Positions 1-5,120 are shown, numbered from the stretch's first letter. The stretch: 8,154 nt of DNA from Nanobdellota archaeon (GCA_018817905.1 JAHISS010000060.1:1-8154); one strand, 5' to 3'. The notes: generated by a model from the letters alone, not told the origin. Made by a program: numbers and translations.

Positions 1-43
1 GAGAGAAGGTTTTTTCAAATTTTTCTAAAGAAGTCAGAGCAAT

Positions 44-64
44 TTTGGAGGATAAACCTCCAAA
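44..64. repeat. perfect 8-bp inverted repeat (hairpin)
   Basis: TTTGGAGG at 44-51 and CCTCCAAA at 57-64 are exact reverse complements around a 5-nt ATAAA loop. The hairpin lies directly upstream of the TATA-like box at 67-75. It could be an operator for the zinc-protein gene or the end of an upstream transcript. No T-run follows it, so it does not look like an archaeal terminator. Confidence 0.55.
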
Positions 65-66
65 TT

Positions 67-75
67 CTTAATAAA
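67..75 (+). promoter_or_regulatory. TATA-like promoter element for the zinc-protein gene
   Basis: CTTAATAAA followed by GG closely resembles TTTAATAAGG upstream of the nucleotidyltransferase gene at 1907-1916. Initiation about 26 nt downstream would fall near position 97. That gives either a leaderless message starting at the TTG codon at 97 or a leader of about 70 nt to the ATG at 169. Confidence 0.4.
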
Positions 76-168
76 GGAGCCAACTGTCAAAACTGTTTGA
101 GTGACAGAATTAGTCGGATCTATGTGGCGAGGTCAAGTTTTGTATTAGTCATGGAACAAGAGGTGTGT

Positions 169-423
169 ATGCTGCCGGTAAAATGCAAGTCCTGCGAAAG
201 GGTTTTTGACCTTTGGTCTGTTTTGCAGGAACAAGAGCAGTCATCAAGAGTTGTTTCAGGAAGTGAAGAATTCAGAAAACTAGCTAGCCAGTACCTTTGT
301 CAACATTGCCTACACTTTCTTTTGAAAGAACTCGCAGATGAAGAAGCTGAACTTGAAGAAGTCGAAGAAAGCGATGAGGAACCACAAGCTGAAGAATGCC
401 CGCTTGCATTTAACTACGTATAA
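169..423 (+). CDS. small protein with two CxxC zinc knuckles and acidic C-terminus
   Basis: From the ATG at 169 this is 84 residues. Two CxxC pairs (C6/C9 and C44/C47) about 35 residues apart suggest one bound zinc ion. They flank a helical, polar middle. Residues 57-77 are almost all acidic, a common feature of proteins that contact basic partners, but no function can be assigned. I prefer the ATG at 169 because the zinc domain begins five residues later and GAGGTG lies just upstream. ATG 151 and TTG 97 are in frame, and TTG 97 sits 26 nt from a TATA-like box. The frame has no stop back to position 1 and encodes another CxxC (NCQNC, 87-101), so a longer gene starting outside the window cannot be excluded. 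The family is not recognised. Confidence 0.6.
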   Translation: MLPVKCKSCERVFDLWSVLQEQEQSSRVVSGSEEFRKLASQYLCQHCLHFLLKELADEEAELEEVEESDEEPQAEECPLAFNYV

Positions 424-458
424 TTTTTTCTTTTTTTCTGTTTTTTTTCTTGTTTTAG
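424..458 (+). terminator. T-rich archaeal terminator
   Basis: Directly after the stop codon of the zinc-protein gene there are successive T-runs (six to eight T each, broken by single C or G). U-rich tracts without a hairpin are the usual archaeal termination signal. Confidence 0.6.
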
Positions 459-486
459 TGTGGGGATGAAACGATTAACTAATAGT

Positions 487-614
487 ATACAATCTTTGAA
501 AAAATAGTTTAAATTATAGCCAGCCCCCATTAAATAATAAAATCAATCAGGAGCATAATGCTGGTTGGATTTGTGATAACTGTTTGGTTGATTGGGGAGG
601 GTTGGGTAACTTGT
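487..614 (+). repeat. intergenic repeat block, copy A
   Basis: Two stretches recur at 5874-5911 and 6076-6173. The first (487-522) holds a TATA-like TTTAAATTATAG. The second (524-614) begins CCCCC, continues with AATAATAAAATCAATC and ends GGGTAACTTGT. Here the two stretches are one base apart; in copy B they are separated by a tandem array. Most of the 424-832 spacer is therefore repeat and promoter sequence, with no substantial gene. Confidence 0.7.
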
Positions 615-653
615 AAACCCGCGAGGTTGGATTTGGTAGAACTTTTTGGGTAA
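558..653 (+). CDS. possible 31-aa hydrophobic peptide inside repeat copy A
   Basis: ATG at 558 is preceded by GGAG (550-553), with a TATA-like TTTAAATT at 508-515. The peptide begins MLVGFVITVWLIG, a short membrane-like stretch, and stops at TAA 651-653. Repeat copy B has the matching reading frame at 6113. The first 14 codons align without gaps and most changes are synonymous or exchange hydrophobic residues; the frames then diverge through an indel. The peptide may simply be chance coding within a repeated sequence. Coding status is uncertain. Confidence 0.2.
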   Translation: MLVGFVITVWLIGEGWVTCKPARLDLVELFG

Positions 654-668
654 TCAAATATCTTTCGT

Positions 669-691
669 CAGTATCTCCGTATAGAATTTTT
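669..691 (+). repeat. CAGTATCTCC repeat terminus, solo copy
   Basis: CAGTATCTCCGTATAGA matches CAGTATCTCCACATAGA at 7844-7860. The same 10-mer forms both ends of the inverted-repeat element at 1723-1892. In this copy and at 7844 the repeat TCTGTGAGTTCAATTTC follows about 80-110 nt downstream. Confidence 0.6.
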
Positions 692-710
692 CACGAAGTG
701 TTTTTGTGTT

Positions 711-774
711 CGCCCAATTCCCCGAGGCAGTTCCTGTTTTGTTGTTTTTTACTAAACTGTCTCGGCTCGCCCCA
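711..774. repeat. 64-nt hairpin repeat, copy 1
   Basis: Arms at 722-732 (CCGAGGCAGTT) and 755-765 (AACTGTCTCGG) pair over 11 positions, with one G-T wobble, around a T-rich 22-nt loop. A 64-nt homologue of exactly the same length, about 84% identical by hand alignment, lies at 5742-5805. The loop carries T-runs that could also stop transcription. Confidence 0.7.
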
Positions 775-800
775 TTCTGTGAGTTCAATTTCACGCAATT
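774..800 (+). repeat. 27-nt direct repeat, copy 1
   Basis: The 27-nt stretch with core TCTGTGAGTTCAATTTC recurs at 7939-7965 with two mismatches. Here it abuts the uppP promoter; in the second copy no coding start follows. Confidence 0.6.
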
Positions 801-803
801 AGA

Positions 804-810
804 TTTATTA
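804..810 (+). promoter_or_regulatory. TATA-like box of uppP
   Basis: TTTATTA is centred 26 nt upstream of the uppP ATG at 833, and no Shine-Dalgarno sequence lies between. This is the spacing expected for a leaderless archaeal transcript. Confidence 0.5.
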
Positions 811-832
811 ACTCTTTCTTTGTCTGATTTTC

Positions 833-1705
833 ATGAATGAATTGCTGGTATCGATAATTATTGCGATAGTGCAGGGAATAACTGAATGGCTGCCGGTTTC
901 GTCGTCTGGACATTTGGTTTTGTTTGAGCGGATTTTGAATTATCGCGGTGGTTTGATGTTTGACGTTGCGCTGCATTTTGGGACGTTGATGGCGGTGTTT
1001 GTTTATTTTGGGAAAGATATAGTTGACATTGTTCGGGATTTGGTTGGGGGGAGGTTTGGAACTGAAAACGGAAGGTTGGGAATTTTAGTTTTGGCTGCGA
1101 CGATTCCTGCAGCTGTTGTTGGGTTCTTTTTGAAAAATGTTTTTGAAGTGGCGTTTTCAAGTTTGGGAATTGTTGCCTTGGGTTTTGCGATTACTGGAGT
1201 TTTTTTGTTGGTTGTGTCTGTTTCAGGTAGGGGCAAGGGTGTCCCGCCCGCCCGCCTTAAAATAATGCAAAAATCTCGTTCGGTGTTGAGGGGTGGTGAG
1301 GTTGCAGGTAGGGAAGAGAGGTTTGGTTTTGTTAATTGGAAGAAGTTTGGTTTTGCTAAAGCTTTGCTTGTCGGAGCTGCGCAGATATTTTCACTTTTTC
1401 CTGGGATTTCACGGAGCGGAGCAACTCTTGGAAGTGGTTTGCTTTTAGGGTTGGATGAAAAGCACGCGTTGAAGTTTTCTTTTTTAATGTCGATTCCAAT
1501 TATTTTTGGAGCTAATATCTTGGCGATTGGGAGCAAGACGCTTCCGTCGGAATTGATTTGGGCGACGCTGGTTAGTTTTGTCGTTGGATTGGGAACAATT
1601 CATTTATTGTATGGTTATTTGCTGACGAACAGAAAAAATCTAAAGTGGTTTGCTTTGTATGCTTTGGCGTTGGCGGTGGTTGTCGGGGTTTTGGCGGTGT
1701 TTTAA
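833..1705 (+). CDS. uppP: undecaprenyl-diphosphate phosphatase (UppP/BacA family)
   Basis: This integral membrane enzyme hydrolyses undecaprenyl diphosphate to the monophosphate, recycling the polyprenyl carrier used for glycan assembly. In archaea it presumably serves cell-surface glycosylation (inference). The protein is 290 residues and mostly hydrophobic helices. Both family signatures are present: QGITEWLPVSSSGHL near residues 15-29, and FPGISRSGATLGSG near residues 188-201. These carry the conserved Glu, Ser and Arg of the active site. The central loop (about residues 131-160) is longer and more polar than I expect for the family and is bounded by 9-bp direct repeats 81 bp apart (1224-1232 and 1305-1313), an exact 27 codons. 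The ATG at 833 is supported by the TATA-like box 26 nt upstream. No gene nearby shares its pathway, so it is probably transcribed alone. Confidence 0.93.
   Translation: MNELLVSIIIAIVQGITEWLPVSSSGHLVLFERILNYRGGLMFDVALHFGTLMAVFVYFGKDIVDIVRDLVGGRFGTENGRLGILVLAATIPAAVVGFFLKNVFEVAFSSLGIVALGFAITGVFLLVVSVSGRGKGVPPARLKIMQKSRSVLRGGEVAGREERFGFVNWKKFGFAKALLVGAAQIFSLFPGISRSGATLGSGLLLGLDEKHALKFSFLMSIPIIFGANILAIGSKTLPSELIWATLVSFVVGLGTIHLLYGYLLTNRKNLKWFALYALALAVVVGVLAVF
1224..1313 (+). repeat. 9-bp direct repeats bounding an 81-bp in-frame insert in uppP
   Basis: CAGGTAGGG occurs at 1224-1232 and 1305-1313. The period of 81 bp keeps the reading frame. The insert has a GC-rich start (CCCGCCCGCCCGCC) unlike the rest of the gene and encodes a basic, polar loop between membrane segments. 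Confidence 0.45.
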
Positions 1706-1720
1706 ATATTTTTGTTTTTA
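1706..1720 (+). terminator. T-rich terminator after uppP
   Basis: Two T-runs follow the uppP stop codon immediately, consistent with U-tract termination in archaea. The inverted-repeat element starts two bases later. Confidence 0.4.
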
Positions 1721-1722
1721 AT

Positions 1723-1892
1723 CAGTATCTCCACACGAGAATAAAAACTGAGAGTTTGTTTTTCTGCTCCTACCCACCAGCCCATTGGTCCAAATCGCGC
1801 ACTGTTTCCGATGCTGAATTTTTTTCTATGCGCGATTTGGGAAATTTACTGCAAAACGTCCAGATTATATTTCAACTTGTGCGGAGATACTG
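1723..1892. repeat. 170-bp element with terminal inverted repeats and internal stem
   Basis: The ends CAGTATCTCCACAC (1723-1736) and GTGCGGAGATACTG (1879-1892) are reverse complements with one mismatch over 14 bp. Inside, CCAAATCGCGCA (1790-1801) and TGCGCGATTTGG (1829-1840) form a perfect 12-bp stem with a 27-nt loop. AAACT/AGTTT (1745-1749/1753-1757) forms a small hairpin. The element contains no credible gene. It could be a miniature inverted-repeat element or a structured RNA. The end sequence recurs at 669 and 7844. Confidence 0.6.
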
Positions 1893-1906
1893 GAATTATA
1901 GAAATG

Positions 1907-1914
1907 TTTAATAA
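1907..1914 (+). promoter_or_regulatory. TATA-like box of the nucleotidyltransferase gene
   Basis: TTTAATAA is centred about 26 nt upstream of the ATG at 1936. Only a weak purine stretch precedes the start, so a leaderless transcript is likely. It lies just outside the inverted-repeat element. Confidence 0.5.
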
Positions 1915-1935
1915 GGTAGTTTTTCCAGAGAATTT

Positions 1936-2619
1936 ATGGGGCAACCAATTTTTTCGATAGATACTGCTAGACTTGAACAGCCCGCAGATGTGTTTTATGA
2001 AAGGTTGAATAATAATGAGGGCGTTGCTGTGCGCGAAATAGTCGGGGATGTTAGTCGTTTTATGGAAACTGAGAGACATGTTCCTTATTTGATTGCAGGT
2101 GTTGGTGGGATTTTGCGTTTTCTTGAGCCAGAGGTTGCGAAAGATATTGATTTGGCTGTTGTTGGTTTGCGTCCGAGGTGCAAGCCAGATGAGAAGGATT
2201 TTGTTGCTTTTACTAGAACTGTTAAGGAATTTTTTGATAGGTTTGCAGCTGGTTTGACTTTAAGTTATAGGGAGTTTATTTGTGGGATGGGTAGCGGTAG
2301 TCTTGTAGGGTCTGGGAGTGGACCATTTTGGCTGCTTGATGAAGAATTTCGCGGAGGTACGGAAACTGAAAGGATTGAGGGCAGAACCCATCTTGAGAGA
2401 TTTGGTTTTTACAAATCTAAGGGCTGGCAAGTCAAGTTTAATGGAGCAAGACCAATTGATATCCAGTTTTCAGCTATACCTGATTGTAAAGAATGGAGTC
2501 TTAATCAATATTCTCTTCGAGATCCGACTGGGGATCCGCGCGCTGCAAATGCAGGAACATTGTTTGAAGTTCCTAAAGACGAGCGGTTTTATTATTCTGT
2601 CTTAGCTCAAAAATTCTAA
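1936..2619 (+). CDS. nucleotidyltransferase-fold protein
   Basis: The protein is 227 residues with no signal peptide or membrane segment. It shows the pattern of the minimal nucleotidyltransferase (polymerase beta-like) fold. A glycine pair with nearby arginine (AGVGGILRF, residues 54-62) is followed by KDIDLAV, placing D70 and D72 as likely metal ligands. A third acidic residue may be D175 in RPIDIQF. Such domains transfer a nucleoside monophosphate to a protein, RNA or small molecule, but the substrate cannot be read here. A 100-residue segment between the second and third acidic positions is unusually long, so the D175 assignment is less certain than D70/D72. No partner toxin or antitoxin gene lies alongside. 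The gene converges on metG and the two stop codons overlap (TAA 2617-2619, metG stop 2616-2618). Confidence 0.6.
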   Translation: MGQPIFSIDTARLEQPADVFYERLNNNEGVAVREIVGDVSRFMETERHVPYLIAGVGGILRFLEPEVAKDIDLAVVGLRPRCKPDEKDFVAFTRTVKEFFDRFAAGLTLSYREFICGMGSGSLVGSGSGPFWLLDEEFRGGTETERIEGRTHLERFGFYKSKGWQVKFNGARPIDIQFSAIPDCKEWSLNQYSLRDPTGDPRAANAGTLFEVPKDERFYYSVLAQKF

Positions 2620-4058
2620 ATTTTCTTAAACAAAATATCGCTTTTCTTAATTTTGCTTACTTTTATAGGATTGTTTAATTCTTTTATGTCAATTTTGAAG
2701 TTGAATGTCTTTGCAATTTTTTCGCAGGTTCCTGGGATAAATGGCGAAAGGAGAATTGTGAAATCTTTGATTGCGTTTGCTAATTCGTAGAGGACCTTTT
2801 TGTCTTTGGTTTCCCAGGGCTTTTGTTTTTGGACGAACTCGTTGCATTTGTCTATGAATGCAAATATTTCATTTAGCGCTTTGTCGATTTCAAAATTTTC
2901 TAAGTGTTTTTCAACTTTTCTTTTTGTAGGAAAAATTTTTAGTTTCTTGATTGTTGTTTTTTCTAAGCCATACTTCTCCGTTAAAGTTGAGACGCGGGAG
3001 ATAAGGTTGCCGAGTTTGTTGGCGAGTTCGTTGTTGTGTCTGTCGATGAGGGCTTTTTCTGAAAAGTCGCCGTCTTCTCCGGAAGCAAATGGAAATTGCC
3101 TTAGGGCAAAATATCTTATTGTATCTGCGCTGTATTTTTCTGCAAGGGTTTTTGGGGAGATTGCATTGCCTAAAGATTTTGAGATTTTTTCTCCGTTAAA
3201 AGTTAGGAAGCCGTGATTGAAAATTGTTTTTGGTAATTTGATTCCTGCAGATTTTAGCATTGCAGGCCAGTAAACGCAATGAAACCAGGTGTTGTCTTTT
3301 CCAAGAATATGGACGTCGGCGGGCCAGAATTTTTCTTTTCCTTTTTCTCGTGTCGCGGTGTAGTAATTTATCAATGCCTCGAACCAGACATAAGTTATGT
3401 GTTTGTTATCGAGCGGGAAAGGAATTCCCCATTTGAACGAGGTTCTTGTTATGCTTAAGTCCTTTAGTCCTTCTTTAATTCTGTTGATGACTTCGTTTCT
3501 TCTTTCTTTTGGCAGGATGAATTTTGGATTTTTTTTGTACAAGTCGAGGAGGAATTTTTGGTATTTGCTTAGTTTGAAGAAATAGGTTTCTTCTTTTAGG
3601 TTTTCTAACGGGCGTTTGTGCGTTGGGCATTGGAAATTTGGAGCGTCTTTTTCTGTAAAATAAGCTTCGCAGTCAGTGCAGTAAAGTCCTTTGTATTCTC
3701 CTTTGTAAATGTCTCCTGTTTTGTCGCATTTTTTTATGAACTCTTGGACTACTTTTTTGTGATCTTCGTCAGTTGTGCGAATGAATCTGTCTGGATTGAT
3801 GTTTAATGCAGTCCATGCGTCTTTGAATTTTTTTGAAACGTCGTCGACGAATTCCTTTGGAGATTTTCCAGTGTTTTCTGCAGCTCGCTGAACTTTTTTA
3901 CCGTGCTCGTCTGTTCCTGTTACGAAAAAAACATCTTCATCCAACAAGCGATGCCAGCGCGCTAATGTGTCTGCGACTATCTTTTGGTATGCGTGGCCGA
4001 TGTGCGGCTCTGCGTTCACGTAGTCGATTGCTGTTGTGATGTAAAATTTTTTTGTCAT
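2616..4058 (-). CDS. metG: methionyl-tRNA synthetase, short bacterial-like form
   Basis: This cytoplasmic class I synthetase charges tRNA-Met with methionine. The 480 residues show HIGH at 19-22 (AEPHIGHAY), TGTDEHGKK at 47-55, a zinc knuckle with C127, C130, C144 and H147, and the KMSKS-type loop KISKS at 291-295 (GEKISKSLGN). An anticodon-binding helical domain follows, with QKPWE at 412-416. It ends without the C-terminal EMAP-like tRNA-binding domain. The HIGH-region wording and single zinc knuckle resemble bacterial enzymes more than the usual archaeal type, suggesting horizontal origin. The ATG is fixed by a TATA box about 25 nt upstream, predicting a leaderless transcript. The gene is monocistronic and tail-to-tail with the nucleotidyltransferase gene. 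Confidence 0.96.
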   Translation of the reverse strand: MTKKFYITTAIDYVNAEPHIGHAYQKIVADTLARWHRLLDEDVFFVTGTDEHGKKVQRAAENTGKSPKEFVDDVSKKFKDAWTALNINPDRFIRTTDEDHKKVVQEFIKKCDKTGDIYKGEYKGLYCTDCEAYFTEKDAPNFQCPTHKRPLENLKEETYFFKLSKYQKFLLDLYKKNPKFILPKERRNEVINRIKEGLKDLSITRTSFKWGIPFPLDNKHITYVWFEALINYYTATREKGKEKFWPADVHILGKDNTWFHCVYWPAMLKSAGIKLPKTIFNHGFLTFNGEKISKSLGNAISPKTLAEKYSADTIRYFALRQFPFASGEDGDFSEKALIDRHNNELANKLGNLISRVSTLTEKYGLEKTTIKKLKIFPTKRKVEKHLENFEIDKALNEIFAFIDKCNEFVQKQKPWETKDKKVLYELANAIKDFTILLSPFIPGTCEKIAKTFNFKIDIKELNNPIKVSKIKKSDILFKKI

Positions 4059-4078
4059 ACTGGGAATAGAAATTCGGG

Positions 4079-4086
4079 ATATAAAA
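4079..4086 (-). promoter_or_regulatory. TATA box of metG
   Basis: Read on the minus strand this is TTTTATAT, centred about 25 nt before the metG ATG at 4058. It is one of the clearest TATA boxes in the window. No Shine-Dalgarno sequence lies between it and the start. Confidence 0.6.
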
Positions 4087-4152
4087 AGATTTCCTAGACG
4101 GAAGTCTTTAATCCTCCTTTGTTTGGAGTTGAATTCAAATGGGAATTAAAGA

Positions 4153-4506
4153 TTAACTGAATTGGTTTCTTGCGATTGCTTGATCTACATAGTTTGGTAA
4201 ACCATCAATGTTTTTTCGGTTCCTTAGTTCTCTGTCTCTAACAACTTTGCCGCGATATATTTTTTTCCAATCAACTTGGTGTGGAGAGGTTCCATACGCC
4301 AAGATTTTTACTAACTGATATTTCAGTCTTGTTCCAAGAACATGGCCGCGCGTTAGAGTTTGAAAATCGTCTGCGGGCATTAATTGTTCACTTGCCCTTT
4401 GTAAAATTGTTTCTATTTTTCTATCTTCGTTGATAATTAAAATATTATATTCATGTGTTTCTGGGTGGTCTTGGGAATGAACTTCCCATCGTAGTTGTCT
4501 CTGCAT
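4153..4506 (-). CDS. uncharacterised 117-aa basic protein
   Basis: This is a soluble-looking protein of 117 residues, without cysteine, signal peptide or membrane helix, and it is not recognised. The N-terminal half alternates hydrophobic and polar residues (EYNILIINEDRK, about residues 19-30), suggesting beta strands. The C-terminal third is rich in Lys and Arg (WKKIYRGKVVRDRELRNRK, about residues 80-98), compatible with nucleic-acid binding. The ATG at 4506 lies 27 nt downstream of a TATA box on the same strand, which supports both the start and the reality of the gene. It is upstream of metG on the same strand, but metG has its own promoter in the 94-bp gap, so they need not be co-transcribed. 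Confidence 0.65.
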   Translation of the reverse strand: MQRQLRWEVHSQDHPETHEYNILIINEDRKIETILQRASEQLMPADDFQTLTRGHVLGTRLKYQLVKILAYGTSPHQVDWKKIYRGKVVRDRELRNRKNIDGLPNYVDQAIARNQFS

Positions 4507-4529
4507 TTGATTTTTGAACTTTTAGAGGT

Positions 4530-4539
4530 TTATAATTTT
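4530..4539. promoter_or_regulatory. TATA box placed to serve both strands
   Basis: TTATAATTTT is centred about 27 nt before the minus-strand ATG at 4506. On the plus strand the overlapping TTTATAAT is about 26 nt before position 4560, where the structured 4561-4958 element begins. One AT-rich box could therefore direct divergent transcription of the 117-aa gene and of an RNA. Confidence 0.45.
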
Positions 4540-4545
4540 TATTGT

Positions 4546-4978
4546 GTTATTGGAAATAGTTTAGCTTTCTGAAGCCAGCGTCGGAATCGCATTTTTGCAT
4601 CCCCCCACCCACAAAAAGTCGTTTGGAGGCCTCTTTCTTTTAGGTTGAGGGCATGCAGTGCTTGGTTTTGCTGCGCGAATAGGACGCCAATTTTTGCGGC
4701 TGGCGTCTTAATCTATAGCTCACTTCGTTCGTTAGTGCGCCATAAATAACGAAAAAGAAAACTGAATCCCCAACTTTCCTACCGGGGCGATACCTCGTTT
4801 CGCGAAGCGAAATCCGCGAAGCGGCGACCCTTTAGGGCGGGAAGGAGTCATCCAGGTACTACAATCGCCGTGGAGTTTTCTTCCTGTGTTTCCTGCTTCC
4901 AGCGATTGCTTATTGTTGCAAAAATGAGATTAATAAAAAAATCACTTCAGAAAGCTAAGTAAATACGGTTATTGGAAA
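4546..4978. repeat. 11-bp direct repeats flanking the structured element
   Basis: GTTATTGGAAA occurs exactly at 4546-4556 and at 4968-4978, just outside the 14-bp inverted repeat (4 nt away on the left, 9 nt on the right). It may be a target-site duplication left by insertion. Alternatively it is a promoter-proximal sequence, since each copy adjoins a TATA-like box. Confidence 0.55.
4561..4958 (+). ncRNA. candidate 400-nt structured RNA (or small mobile element)
   Basis: The ends TTAGCTTTCTGAAG (4561-4574) and CTTCAGAAAGCTAA (4945-4958) form a perfect 14-bp closing helix. Nested inside are AATCGC/GCGATT (4585-4590/4902-4907), a perfect 9-bp long-range helix (4755-4763/4874-4882) and GGCGAT/ATCGCC (4786-4791/4864-4869). 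Local hairpins are GACGCCA/TGGCGTC (4683-4689/4701-4707), TTCGTTA/TAACGAA (4728-4734/4747-4753), TTTCGC-GAA-GCGAAA (4798-4812) and CCGC-GAA-GCGG (4814-4824). All are mutually compatible. The region has no gene and looks richer in GC than its flanks, typical of structured RNAs in AT-rich archaea. A TATA-like box sits 26 nt before its left end. I looked for RNase P RNA signatures (GGAAA-TCC, ACAGAA) and the SRP GGAA-loop/AGCAG motif and found neither. The strand is a guess; because of the flanking direct repeats a miniature element remains possible. Confidence 0.45.
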
Positions 4979-4980
4979 GA

Positions 4981-4988
4981 CTTAAAAA
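4981..4988 (+). promoter_or_regulatory. possible TATA-like box for rpl15e
   Basis: CTTAAAAA, just after the right GTTATTGGAAA copy, is the best TATA-like candidate upstream of L15e. Initiation near 5012 would leave a leader of roughly 120 nt containing the direct repeats at 5059-5112. Read on the minus strand it is also about 27 nt outside the end of the 4561-4958 structure. Confidence 0.3.
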
Positions 4989-5058
4989 CACGATTTCTCT
5001 TTGTAAAATTGTCTGCGGATAATTGTTGCAGAAATTGTAAACATGACAAAAGCAAATC

Positions 5059-5112
5059 AAAGATTTTCATTCGTCCGTTTAATGAAACGAACGAAAGATT
5101 TTCATTCATCCG
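5059..5112 (+). repeat. tandem 19-nt direct repeats in the rpl15e leader
   Basis: AAAGATTTTCATTCGTCCG (5059-5077) recurs as AAAGATTTTCATTCATCCG (5094-5112), one mismatch, period 35. The second copy ends 22 nt before the L15e ATG. TTTCATT and AATGAAA in and between the copies can pair. This could be a regulatory protein site or RNA structure in the leader. Confidence 0.55.
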
Positions 5113-5120
5113 AAATGAGT

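Noticed and set aside
1003..1536. Long open frame (177 codons) on the minus strand opposite uppP, and a second one at 858-1160
   Set aside because: They are antisense shadows of uppP produced by its codon use. The proteins are rich in Pro, Asn and Lys without domain signatures, while the plus strand carries both UppP motifs.
1645..1911. Plus-strand frame running from the uppP end through the inverted-repeat element
   Set aside because: It starts inside uppP in another frame and crosses the repeat element; no ribosome site or domain is seen.
2318..2605. Second plus-strand frame inside the nucleotidyltransferase gene
   Set aside because: It overlaps the gene with the GG/DxD motifs and has no recognisable features of its own.
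2800..3216. Plus-strand open frames within metG (also 3397-3585, 3618-3806 and 3833-4039)
   Set aside because: They lie entirely opposite the well-supported metG coding sequence and show no motif or ribosome site.
4561..4958. RNase P RNA or SRP RNA
   Set aside because: Paired ends and size fit, but I could not find the conserved RNase P GGAAA-TCC or ACAGAA blocks or the SRP GGAA-loop with AGCAG on either strand.
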